Source of the DNA: Tetranychus cinnabarinus
Taxonomy: Eukaryota > Arthropoda > Arachnida > Trombidiformes > Tetranychidae
DNA: 64,000 nt
NCBI GenBank assembly: GCA_022266195.1
Contig: WHVY01000006.1
Span: 3,410,001-3,474,000, forward strand
Direction: 5' to 3'
In this document: piece after piece, positions 53,401 to 63,449 of the stretch
How the letters are laid out: each line of letters begins with the position of its first letter
Position numbering within the stretch: the first letter of the stretch is position 1
Made by a program: the position numbers and the translations under genes
The notes under the pieces: generated by a model
Databases searched by the model: none
What the model was told of the DNA's origin: nothing
Seen by the model: the letters and a program-made list of their open reading frames with translations, nothing else

Positions 53401-56400
53401 AAATTGAAAGTTTGCTTCTCTTTTTTCAAGTTTCCCTGATTTTGTTTGGTGATGGATAGTCTGATCAGTCAAAACAAAAGCTGTCATGTTATAAATGAAT
53501 CGAGGATGAACAAATAAATCAAGGTTTACTAGACATAATACAAGGTTACTAAAAGACCAGAAGAAAAAAAGGCAAAGAGAGAGAAAAAAACGGCCATTTG
53601 AGACGCAAATTCGTCAATCATTTTTACCATGCATTTTGTTGTTTCCCATTTTCATGAAGCTCTATTCTTGCTTCTCCTGTCAACACTCTTCGTCTTTTTT
53701 TTGGGTTCATTCTCACTTCTTTTCTTCCAACATTTTTTACTCCTCGTTACATTCAACATTGAACAAGTTGTGATCAAGTTGATAACAGCAAAAGTAGCAA
53801 CAGGAATATGAAAGAAGAAGAAGGGAAAAAAAGTTAAATTCTGAATAAAGAAAAAAAAGTGAAGCACAATAGAAGAGCGAAAAAATCATGAAATGAACTT
53901 TTCTTCTCTTCTACTTTTATGCATTGAAATAATGATAATATTATTATAAAGAAGAAGAAGAATCAAGATGAAAAGTTGAATGTTAAAGATGAGTTTTTCA
54001 GGGAAGGACAAGAGTGGGTGAAAAAAGGAAAGAGCAATTTTTATTGGAATGAATAAAATTGGAAAAGACAAGTTGAAACCAAGTGAGAACGATGAATAAT
54101 CATCTTGATCATCTTCATCATTTTCATTGTCATTCTCAATATTTGCATCTTCATCATCTTTTGAATCAGTTACACTAGAGGAAAAAATGTTATCCTTTAG
54201 ATAAATTGATTCTGGTTAAGAGGATTTTTGATTCTAATTTTTTTTCTCCACTGATTTATCATGTAAAGAATTACCTTCATTTTCCTTTTTTTTCGTCTGT
54301 TATTATTCTTGTCAACTCGTTTTCATGTCAACTTTAACCCATATTTATCATTATTGTTGTCATTTTTTTCCTCTTCATTTTGGCTTCTTCTTCTTGTGCT
54401 CATCTTTTCGCTTTTATTTATTGATAACAATGAAAATAAAAGTGAAATTGAGTCTTAAAATGTTTTTCTGATTTTGATGTTCAACTCTTTTCTGTTCAAC
54501 TTTTTTGCCCTTCTCATTTGAGTAAACAATTTAATGTTCATTTCATGTTCAACCGAATCATCAGGCAAGTTCAATTGAAAGGAATTAAGTTTTGTGTTTG
54601 TAAATATTGTTCCGTAAATATTGAGAAATTTTTTCCCCTTCTTTAGACTTTATTGGAAAGTCAAAATTTTTCATTGATATTTCCATTTATTCAACTTATT
54701 TTTGGGTTTCGTTTGGGTTTTGCTTGGGTTTAATTGCTTGTAACAATCAAATTAATTGGTAATCGTTTAGTTTACTGTTTGTGCTTTTGTGTTACATTTT
54801 ACTAATACTCTTAATGAGATTCATGTTCATCCATTGAAATCTTTATCTCTACTCGTTTCTTCCATGTAATTTATCTTAATCAATGGATAATAAAATTGTA
54901 ATTAAAAGCACCGTCAGTTAATTAACTCTGTATGTTGCCTTTTTTTAATGATTGAAACCGTTGGAGCAAACGATTGACAGGGAAAATTCAGTTTGACCAA
55001 CAGCAATTAAAAGATGACTTTGATTAACAAACAGTGAATGACAATTTCCTTCAACAATTACATTGAATCAAGATCAATGAGTTGCTTTACAAGACATCAA
55101 TTTGGTTTATTTGAAGAAGAAAAGGTTTCAAAGGGAAAATTGATTCAATTAAATTAACCTTTAAATTTAACGAACTTTTACACTGATTGTTCAAAGGTGC
55201 ATTTAAATGAGCATCGGACGTTTTTTCATCCATTGTTTTCAGTCATAACTCACAAACGGTTGATGCTACAGATCTGGATTGAACTATTAGCTTTCGCAAA
55301 TTGAAGAGCCTTAACCAATTTGAGTCTTATTCAAACCAAAATTGCTGAGCTGAAGGATACTTGAACTCTAATCTCTTGAAAACAGTTCGAGTTACTCAAT
55401 TTCGAGTGGCTGATGTTAGCTAAAATTCAGTATTGGTTTGAAGGAAACTCGTGTGTCTTCTTTATGGTAAAAGTTATCGACAGCATAGACAAGTTCGTCA
55501 AGATACCAGTTTTAGAATGACCTTAGAATGTGACTTGATCGTCAAATAATCGAGTAATCTTCAATGACTCTAATATTCAGAGCTTTAGTAAGGTTTACTG
55601 GACCTAAATTGTTTATCATCGTATGCTCATAATGTCACGGTACTGCTAATATTGAAGGGAATCTTCCGATTATGACTTCATAAAATGAATCGACGAATGA
55701 ACCAAGATCTAGAGATTCACCAACTTCAGTCACTCTTGACTATATCCAGGTAAGAGACCACTTGGGACGGTTTCGTCGGGCAATCCACCAGCGCCTTCCC
55801 CAATAATAACACAGAGATGAATGAAAAAGTCTAGACATACGATTTTTGTGCAATACAATTGCATTTTAACTGATACTTTTACCATGGAAAAAAACTTGTA
55901 AACTTAAAATTTCAACTTATAACTCTGTAGTTATTTTTATGTTCAACTTTTATTTGTTTCAGCTTGATCCAACTCCAGCAACGAGTCAGCTTTTCTTTTT
56001 TTTGTCTAACTGAATATCATTACACATCATGTTGTATCTGTTTCAATTAGCAAAACTCAGCTTTTGATTATTTCATATCACTGCGCCAAACTGGTCAATG
56101 TGAAAGTTTGTTCATACGAATTTCTGCAACAAAACTTAAAAATGTCAATTGATGAGCTAACGCAACGATTAAAACATTCAGAAATAATTTTTAAAGAACG
56201 TAAAAATCGTATAATAGTATCGTATAATTTTTTCTAGTCTCGCAATTTCGGTCTAAAACGAGCAACTATTGTCTTGACCAAATACCATGAAATGATTGTC
56301 AATACTACTTGATACAACTTAAAAGCGAGCTTCAAGTTAACCAATTTGGAATGTTTATTGGAATCAAATCAACTTGAAGAGCGACATAATATCAGTAAGG

Positions 56401-59400
56401 ATTTATTGATGGTTCAATCACAACTGCAAAGTAAATTAATGTGATGTAAACTCCGAGTGAACCATTTGGTTTTATAACAAATAAATGTTTATCAGAATCA
56501 AATCAACTTTAGCCTTCGACTGTATCTAATTGAATTGTTTAGACAAAACAATCTTGTTTAACCAAATCAACCAAAGTAAACTATTCTCAACGTTATTTGA
56601 GTGAGAATTCATTTCTACTCAATTTACTGTTAACAATTAGTTGGTGAAAGTGTTTTCTGCCAAAACCTGGTTCCATCCCAAACTAAGCTGACCAAACAAG
56701 GTTGTCACATTGACGATTGACACAACAAGGTGACAACCTAGACTAAGCTTCAACATTCTTCATGTTTCAATGAAAAGTCTTAGCCTAAATAAAAGTGTCC
56801 ATCAACATTTTTTTGCTTTGCAAGGAAATTGTTTTTCGCCAGAAAGAAGAAAACTTTTCTTCTCTTTGTTTCGCCATTCCCATAATAACAATAATATTAA
56901 TAATATTACTTTCCATGGAACTGAGATTTTTTCTTCTTCTTCTTGTCGAGTTTCTTCTTGCTTCATCTTGAAAGTTTCCATCTCCGGTTACAGTTTACAT
57001 TGGCAAAGATTAACCATTATCTTTACCATCTTTGAACCAATTCATGTTCACCATTTTCACCATCATTATCATGATGATGATGATGATTATAAACAGCATC
57101 TTAACTCCTTTCAGTTCCCGTTTCATTCCCTATTCTGCATCAATAGAACATTTGGAAAAAGAGAAAAAAAGAAAAGAAAATTTTCTCTTCCATTCTTGCT
57201 CTTTTCAATGCTGAGAAACATTTTCATTGCCATTCCTTGAATCATCAAAAAGATTCAAACAAATCTATTTTGCAAAAAGCAAACCAAAAAAAGAAGAAGA
57301 AGAAGAAAGAAAAAAACAAAAAAACAAAACTCGAAATGCCAATTGATATCAACATTTTTACATTTGCAAATGTCGAGTGTTGAGCCAAAAGAAGGCAAAA
57401 ATGGAAAAAGTTGTTCTTTCGATTTTCTTGATTCACTTTTTCCGTTCAATTGTTATCACATTTTGCATAATCATTTCATTTCATTGGCCAGACAATTGCT
57501 TCAATTGTTTAAAGGCAATAATATTGAAATGATGAAATAATATGGAAAAGTTGAATGTTTTGAATTATTCAACTTGAGAAATTTGTATTCAATTGTTGGA
57601 AAGTGCTTGTTGTTGAATAATTTTTCATTGGAAATGAATTTTCAGCTTTTGATAAATCTTTTGGGTTCAACATTTGAAACATTTTTGTCTTTTCTTGTTT
57701 CTCCTTTTTTAGGTTATTTAGAGCAAGGTTTACTTGTTCGTGATACAGAAAAGCTGTTGGTCAATTATGTTACAAGTCCCACTCTTAAGCTTGACCTGAT
57801 CTCTTTGATACCAAGTGATTTATTTTACCTTATTACTGGAATCTCCTGTGAAGATGGTCACATTCCGTGTCCCGTTATTGTCCGATTAAATCGTCTGTTT
57901 AAACTTCACCGGTTAATCGAGTGTTTTGATCGAACCGAGACTCGAACCAATTTTCCAAATGCCTTTCGTATTTGTAAATTAATCTTCATCATTTTGGTGG
58001 TTATCCATTGGAATGCTTGCTTTTATTTTGCCATGTCAAGTTTCATTGGTAAGCTTCATTATATCGCTTCTTTAGCTTGCAATTAAATTGTAAAGTTAAC
58101 CTAAAAATTGTCTGCATCAATTTAACATCAAAATTGTCATCAAAAATTACCATCAAAGGATGTTTCAATGTTTTAAAGGTCAATTCATTTTTGATTGAAT
58201 CGTGTTTACATTTTCAATCAATCTTTTTACATCAACATTAATCAAGTTGAACCATTAATTAGCATTCATTTTATCGTATTACATGCATTAAATTCATTCA
58301 TTTATGATGTAACCTTTTAATTTTGTCAAGTTAATTTGGTTTTGTATTACTTTTTGCCTTGCTCTTTACCATTTGATGACATTTTGATTAGGTTTGTTAT
58401 TAGTTAACCTTACATGGTAAAGTAAGTTATGTTTTAATAAGGATTGACTCTTATTGTTATTACATTAGCTGAAGGGTTAATTATCTTAAAAGTTAATCAA
58501 TGTTTAGCTGGGTTAATGAATAGTTAGCTTTTTTTCATTGATTGCCTTTAATTGGTATTTACATCTTAATACATTTGTACAAAAGTGTAGCTCTAATGGT
58601 GATTCAAGTTGATTGGAAAAAAAGCTCAATCTTTTTTTCTGGTTAAATTTCTGGTAAAAACATTTATTGTTTACATAAATTGCTTTTATTTTAATGAAAA
58701 AATTTGGTTCAATTATTGGTAAAAAAGTGTTATTCTATTGAATATTTAGTGAAATTCAATATTTAGTAAACATTCAATGTTATTGATGCTTTTTATGCTT
58801 TTTAATTATTGAACCTCCTTTTTTATGCTTTATCTTAACCGGTGGTGACTTTGGGTTCAACCAGAGAGTAAAGTTGCTTTACTCAGGGTTCACCAGTCTC
58901 AATGTTTTGTTTTTGTTAATTTATTTGAAATGTTTTATTTGATTTTGTTAAAGTTTATTGATTATTTTTTTTTGTTTTTTTTTAATTAGGTTTCGATACT
59001 GATCGTTGGGTTTATAGTATGAACAATACTGGTGAAGGATTTTTTCAACAATATGTTTACTGTTTCTATTGGTCAACTTTAACATTAACTGCCATTGGTG
59101 AAGTACCTGTTCCCACTCGCGATGAGGAATATATTTTTGTCATTTTTGATTTTCTCATCGGTGTCCTTATATTTGCCACAATTGTTGGTAATGTGGGTTC
59201 CATGATAACCAATATGAATGCCTCTCGAGCTGAATTTCAATCTCGAATGGATGCTGTTAAACAGTATATGGAATTTCGTAAAGTTTCAAAAGAATTGGAG
59301 AAAAGAGTTATCAAATGGTTTGATTATCTATGGTCAAATAAACAATCGTTGGATGAAGAAGCAGTTATATCAATTTTACCTGACAAGTTAAGAGCAGAGA

Positions 59401-60320
59401 TTGCAATGCATATTCATTTGGATACATTGAAAAAGGTAAGAAATAATGGATAAAAAGTAAACAGCAAAAAACTCAACTCAAATATCTATCAAAATGGTTG
59501 GCTTTGTTTGAAATTAAGTTTACTTGGCCAGCTATATTAATCTCTTGTGGATCATTAGATCGAGGTAGATGTGCGTTTGTAATACTATTGCAATAGTAAT
59601 GCTAGTGTGTAGCAAAAAAAGAGTGAAAAGGAAAAGTCGATTACTTCTTTCAATTCTTTCATTTAATCTTCAAGTTTTCTCATGTATACATTTTTTGGTT
59701 TATGTTAAATTTAGGTTAAATTATTTCAAGACTGTGAATCTGGTTTACTGGCTCAATTGGTTTTGAAACTTCGCCTTCAAGTATTCAGTCCAGGTGATTT
59801 TATTTGTCGCAAGGGTGATGTTGGTAAAGAAATGTACATAGTTAAAAGAGGTCGACTTTCGGTTGTTGGAGATGATGGTAACATTGTTCTGGCAACTTTG
59901 AGCGATGGCTCTGTTTTTGGTGAATTGTCCATTTTAAATATAAGAGGAAACAAAACGGGAAACAGGAGGACAGCGAATGTTCGTTCGGTTGGTTATTCAG
60001 ATTGCTTTGTGCTTTCCAAGCAAGACTTGTGGGAAGTTCTGGAAGAGTATCCAGAGGCAAAGGAAATGCTGATTGAACGAGGAAAACAAATCTTATTGAA
60101 GGATGGATTACTCGATGAAGATGCTCTAAGACGAAGTCAAAAGGAAAGAGAAAGGCTAGAAGATAGGTGTGGACGTTTGGAATCAAACTTGGACACATTG
60201 ACTACTCGGTTTGCTCGTTTACTAGCAGAATACTCAGCTGGCCAGAAAAAGATTAAACAAAGATTATATCATTTGGAGAAGCGTTGTGAATTAACAATCA
60301 ATGGAAACTCTAGTGAATGA
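44391..60320 (+). CDS. Cng: Cyclic-nucleotide-gated cation channel, CNGA type (gene span, five exons)
   Basis: This is a plasma-membrane cation channel opened by cGMP/cAMP in sensory neurons. Joining 44391-44416, 44482-44693, 57713-58048, 58990-59435 and 59715-60320 gives 541 residues. S1: about 26-47. S2: 55-75. S3: 102-120. S4 with Arg/Lys repeats (VIVRLNRLFKLHRL): 134-152. S5: 164-188. Pore: 213-235, with filter TLTAIGE. S6: 240-266. C-linker: 267-340. Nucleotide-binding domain: about 341-475, with FGE (408-410), NRRTA (423-427) and KDGLLD (469-474), the residues that contact cyclic nucleotide in bovine CNGA1. C-terminal leucine-zipper: about 484-531, which in CNGA subunits drives trimer assembly. 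It resembles Drosophila Cng throughout. The N-terminus has only 25 residues before S1. The filter has Ala where CNGA channels have Thr. Confidence 0.96.
44482..44693 (+). CDS. Cng: Cng exon 2: S1 and S2
   Basis: The acceptor is TTGATTGTTCAG. It reads LKGSWVVDPAKSFYYRWLG, then the S1 and S2 helices to FVNSRT, ending in phase 1 at donor GTAAGC. The WVVDP and FYYRWL motifs are typical at the S1 entry of CNG channels. Confidence 0.95.
51401..51415. repeat. Short GA microsatellite in Cng intron
   Basis: Seven GA units followed by A-rich purine sequence. Confidence 0.85.
55240..55275. repeat. Dispersed repeat, copy 2
   Basis: Begins CAGTCATAACTCACAAACGG and ends GCTACAGATCT; differs from 34824-34859 at two positions. 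It lies inside the Cng intron, 20 kb from the other copy, in the same orientation. Confidence 0.75.
57713..58048 (+). CDS. Cng: Cng exon 3: S3, S4 and S5
   Basis: Begins (G)YLEQGLLVRD and continues through KLDLISLIPSDLFYL (S3), the charged PVIVRLNRLFKLHRL (S4), FDRTETRTNFPNAFRI and the S5 helix ending FAMSSFI, in phase 1 at donor GTAAGC. The LVRD, IPSD and FDRTET-NFPNAFRI motifs are CNG-specific and exclude HCN or EAG channels. Confidence 0.96.
58049..58989 (+). other. Cng intron 3, 941 bp
   Basis: Very T-rich, with a long polypyrimidine stretch before the TTTAATTAG acceptor. Nothing else recognised. Confidence 0.9.
58990..59435 (+). CDS. Cng: Cng exon 4: pore, S6 and C-linker
   Basis: Begins (G)FDTDRWVYSM, with a possible glycosylation sequon NNT in the turret, then YWSTLTLTAIGEVPVP (pore helix and filter; the filter Glu is kept), S6 with FATIVGNVGSMITNMN, and the C-linker to HIHLDTLKK. 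It ends in phase 0 at donor GTAAGA. The Ala in TAIGE (codon 59091-59093) is unusual. Confidence 0.96.
59715..60320 (+). CDS. Cng: Cng exon 5: nucleotide-binding domain and C-terminal coiled coil
   Basis: Begins VKLFQDCESGLL after acceptor TTTAG. Contains the phosphate-binding cassette FGELSIL and NRRTANVRS, then the C-helix with LLKDGLLD. A coiled coil follows (RLESNLDTLTTRFARLLAEY and on to KRCEL), ending NSSE at TGA 60318-60320. All key cyclic-nucleotide contacts I can place are intact. Confidence 0.96.
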   Translation, partial: VKLFQDCESGLLAQLVLKLRLQVFSPGDFICRKGDVGKEMYIVKRGRLSVVGDDGNIVLATLSDGSVFGELSILNIRGNKTGNRRTANVRSVGYSDCFVLSKQDLWEVLEEYPEAKEMLIERGKQILLKDGLLDEDALRRSQKERERLEDRCGRLESNLDTLTTRFARLLAEYSAGQKKIKQRLYHLEKRCELTINGNSSE

Positions 60321-61433
60321 AATTAAAAATTGTATCATGACCTGTGAAGTACAATCAAAAACCAGTGCAAAGCATGCTTCTGATCATGGTCTTAACCAAT
60401 ATTTGTGATAAAAAATCAACAATCCTTGTATATTACTCACTGTACATGAAGTTTTGTCCAAAAAAAATGAAATCTTTTATGGTTAGTCTTTTAGAGTTGT
60501 TTGGCTTTCAAGAAGCAATTTTTAATTATAATTTTGAGCCCATTTTAAATCCTTCCAATAAGACAAAACCTCATCGAAACGTGCAACAGTAATGTAATGG
60601 TTATTGTTCAGAATTACTGACTATTCAAAGTCAACGATTGGCCAGCCAACATTTGTCTCAAAGTGATTTATGAGAATCTCGACTTGAAATTTCTATTGGT
60701 TCAATCTCAACAATTTATCTTCAAATTCATTCATGTAAAAAGGACAGAAACGAGAACTGTCCCAAAATAAAATGTAAATTATCAAATCGAAAGAAACTAA
60801 AGAAATAAAATTCGATCTTTTTACATTTTACTTGTCTAAAAAATTAGAACTTCATGATTATATAACTTATAATCGATATTTGAAATCAGGAAGCAATCAT
60901 TTATTTTCATCTAATTACTCTAGCACTTTTGAGCTTTAAAATTGAAACTCCTAAAACTGAATTAACAATAAAACAGGTCAAATATCAATAACTGCGGATT
61001 AAAAATATTGCCTTTAAAATTAAGATCATCGGTAGATTTGAACATCTTTGAAATAAATTATGTGCTTTTTGTCACATATTTTAAAGGGTCAGGAATATTA
61101 AATATGATTTAATTGGTTAAAATGACAGAAGCCAGCTGTTGATTCATGTTGATTGATTGGTTAAGGTTAGATTTTCATTTTCATAAAAATGTAATGAAAA
61201 CTTTAGTCTACCGGGTGAAAAAAGTGTTTGATTCAGACAATAGATGGCAGGACGTAAAACCGGTTTTCGGTTATTTTGTTTCAGATACTGACCAAGATTC
61301 GGATTTTCTGAAAAGCCTTCAGCTCAGCTGCATAAAATTTATTTGGTTTTTTTCTAGGTTTTTTTTTCATTTAATTCAATAACAGGATTGCTTCAAAAAC
61401 ACGTTTGTATTGACAATTGAGTATTGATTTATA
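60321..61433 (+). other. Cng 3' UTR and RBM12 upstream region
   Basis: Candidate Cng polyadenylation signals AATAAA lie at 60766-60771 and 60804-60809. Further on, the pyrimidine-rich stretch ending AACAG at 61380-61384 could be the acceptor of a 5' UTR intron 49 bp before the RBM12 start codon. A CpG-bearing patch near 61240-61275 (ATGGCAGGACG and ACCGGTTTTCGG) might mark the RBM12 promoter. The open frame 61146-61382 across this patch matches nothing I know. Confidence 0.45.
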
Positions 61434-63449
61434 ATGTCTATCATTATTCGTTTACAAAATTTACCATGGGAGGCTAATTCACTGGATATTCGTCGATATT
61501 TTCAAGGATTATCTATTCCTGATGGTGGTGTTCATATTGTTGGAGGTGATAAGGGTGATGCATTTATTGCCTTTTCTAGTGATGAAGATGCTCGGCAAGC
61601 CATGGAAAGAGATGGTGGTTTAATTAAAGATTCAAGAGTCAAATTATATCTTAGTAGCCGCAATGAGATGCAAAAAGTTATTGAACAGGCTCGTAATCAA
61701 ACTTTGGGAATAAAAGGTAATGACCCAGGCCAAACTGCTGGTGGGCCTGTTCATCCTCATGTTACTCCTCATCATCATGGTTTACAGACAAACCAACCGC
61801 CACCATCAGTTATTAATGACCCTCGTAATCACCACCAAGCTGAACAATTAGGACCTCCTGGATTGGTAAATTACCCTATACCGGGTGTTAATAGCTCACC
61901 TGGTAATTATTCTAGTGGTGGACCAGGACAACCTAATATTGGTCCTGGCCATCCTCATGCCCCTCAACATCATCATGGCTTACCACCAAATCAACCTCCA
62001 CCCGCACCACTTCACCCTTCTAATCATCATGGATCAGAACCAGTAGGACACCCCGGAATGGGGAATTATCCCATGGCGGGTGTAGGTAATTTACCCGGTA
62101 GTTACCAAGAAGCCGATTTTCGGCGTCGATCAAGTGAACGAGACATTACTCGTGGAATAGGGGATAGGTCAATAGGCTATAGGATAGGTAATAGGAGTAG
62201 AAGTAGATCTCCTCATTATAACTCTCCTCCACCGATCGGTGGCAATGGTTCAACTGGTCGACCTCCGGCAAGTTATCAGCCTCCTCATGATGTTTTACCT
62301 CCTCCAAGAGACTATGTTGTCTACATGAAAGGCATACCTTACAATAGCTGTACAGAGCGTGATGTTGCTGATTTTTTTACCGGCTTGAATTTTGTTGACA
62401 TGGTTTTTGAAATTGACGGGCGAACCGGTAAACCAGCGGGAAATGCTTTCGTTGAGTTTGCCACCAATGAAGATTTCAATGCGGCTTTGGATATGAATAT
62501 GAAACATATGGGTCGAAGATATATTGAAGTTTTTCCTACTACGAAAGAAGACATGAATGATGCTCGAATGGCTCACGGCGGACTTAATGATCGAGGCATA
62601 CCACCTCCACCTAGGGGTGGCTCAGGCGGCTTAACCTATTGTGTGTCAGTTACAAATCTTCCTCCTACAGTAACTAATCGCGACTTGACTAATTACTTCA
62701 GTGAAATTGGTGCTCAGCCTTTTGCAATTCATATTATGCTAAAGGCTAATGGCTTTAATGCAGGTGAAGCTTTTGTCGAATTCTCGACTTCAGAACAACA
62801 GATGAAAGCAATAAGAAAAGATGGTAGTTTTATGGGTGCTCAGAGAATATCTGTGCGTTCAGTGCCACATGATCTGATGAGAAGAGTAGTCGGTATTCCA
62901 CCTCCTGGTGGCCCAGCCGGACCAGCCGGGCCAGGTGGTCCTAGTGGACCTGGTGGACCTGGTGGACCTGGCAATCATGGTCCTCCTCCACCTGGTCCTC
63001 CTTCAATGAATAACGGAGGCATGGATATGAGACATGGTGGACCAATGTTTCCACCCCATGGAGAAATGAGTGGTGATCCTAGGAAAATGAGAAGAGGAGG
63101 ACGAGAAGATTTCCGTGGCCGTCGAGAGAAGGAAGGACGTCGAGGCGGGGACGGAGCGCACGCAGGTGGACCCATAGGAGGAGGAAACTACACCAGCTTT
63201 AATGATCCTCGGTGTGTTGTCATTGCTTCGAATATACCTTACAAGGCCACCAATGAGGATATTTGTGTCTTTTTTGCAGACTTCGATATTAAACACGACA
63301 GAATTGTTAGACGGTTAAATGACAAGGGCCAGGCCACTTCGGACTGTAGCGTTGAATTCAGGACTCCTGAGGATGCAGCCAGAGCTGTTAGAACGATGCA
63401 CAAAAAATTCTTGATTGGAAGACCTGTTTTCTTGCGACTTGCTTCCTGA
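61434..63449 (+). CDS. RBM12: RBM12 (SWAN)-like RNA-binding protein, four RRMs, intronless coding region
   Basis: A 671-aa nuclear RNA-binding protein, probably acting in pre-mRNA processing. RRM1 is residues 3-77; IIRLQNLPWEANSLDIRRYF and IPDGGVHIVGG-GDAFIAF are the hallmark of RBM12 rather than hnRNP H/F. RRM2 is about 294-368, RRM3 about 403-477 and RRM4 about 593-669; the protein ends FLRLAS two residues after RRM4. The RRM1-2 linker is rich in His, Pro and Gly, with an internal duplication (103-160 and 169-225) and an RS-containing stretch (230-260). The RRM3-4 linker has GGP/GPG collagen-like repeats (491-522) and an RGG-like basic patch (552-571). The human protein, as I recall, has five RRMs and about 930 residues, so this one is shorter. 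The start is the first ATG of the RRM1 frame; RRM1 begins at residue 3, as in RBM12. Confidence 0.93.
   Translation: MSIIIRLQNLPWEANSLDIRRYFQGLSIPDGGVHIVGGDKGDAFIAFSSDEDARQAMERDGGLIKDSRVKLYLSSRNEMQKVIEQARNQTLGIKGNDPGQTAGGPVHPHVTPHHHGLQTNQPPPSVINDPRNHHQAEQLGPPGLVNYPIPGVNSSPGNYSSGGPGQPNIGPGHPHAPQHHHGLPPNQPPPAPLHPSNHHGSEPVGHPGMGNYPMAGVGNLPGSYQEADFRRRSSERDITRGIGDRSIGYRIGNRSRSRSPHYNSPPPIGGNGSTGRPPASYQPPHDVLPPPRDYVVYMKGIPYNSCTERDVADFFTGLNFVDMVFEIDGRTGKPAGNAFVEFATNEDFNAALDMNMKHMGRRYIEVFPTTKEDMNDARMAHGGLNDRGIPPPPRGGSGGLTYCVSVTNLPPTVTNRDLTNYFSEIGAQPFAIHIMLKANGFNAGEAFVEFSTSEQQMKAIRKDGSFMGAQRISVRSVPHDLMRRVVGIPPPGGPAGPAGPGGPSGPGGPGGPGNHGPPPPGPPSMNNGGMDMRHGGPMFPPHGEMSGDPRKMRRGGREDFRGRREKEGRRGGDGAHAGGPIGGGNYTSFNDPRCVVIASNIPYKATNEDICVFFADFDIKHDRIVRRLNDKGQATSDCSVEFRTPEDAARAVRTMHKKFLIGRPVFLRLAS
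61740..62108 (+). repeat. RBM12: Internal duplication in the RBM12 linker
   Basis: Residues 103-160 (nt 61740-61913) and 169-225 (nt 61938-62108) share the order HPH, HHHGL, NQPPP, NHH, GxPG, NYP, GV and PG-Y at a constant offset of 65-66 residues. The copies are diverged at many positions, so the event is old but still alignable. Confidence 0.85.

Larger units (their letters stand above)
44694..57712 (+). other. Cng intron 2, 13.0 kb
   Basis: Runs from GTAAGC to a T-rich TTTTTTAG acceptor, joining GY in frame. It is far longer than every other intron in the window. Contents: AT-rich DNA, a GA repeat (51401-51415), AAG/AGA runs near 57293-57309, a copy of the dispersed repeat (55240-55275) and a GC-richer patch near 55740-55805. 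The longest open frames (47278-47685 and 56770-57240) are not recognisable and have composition expected from the local repeats. No nested gene is supported. Confidence 0.8.

Noticed and set aside
56770..57240. 156-codon open frame before Cng exon 3
   Set aside because: Composition follows local repeats (Asn, His, Asp and Phe runs); it lies in the Cng intron and shows no family motif.
61146..61382. 78-codon open frame just before RBM12
   Set aside because: Covers the probable promoter/5' UTR and ends in a T-rich tract; no family resemblance.
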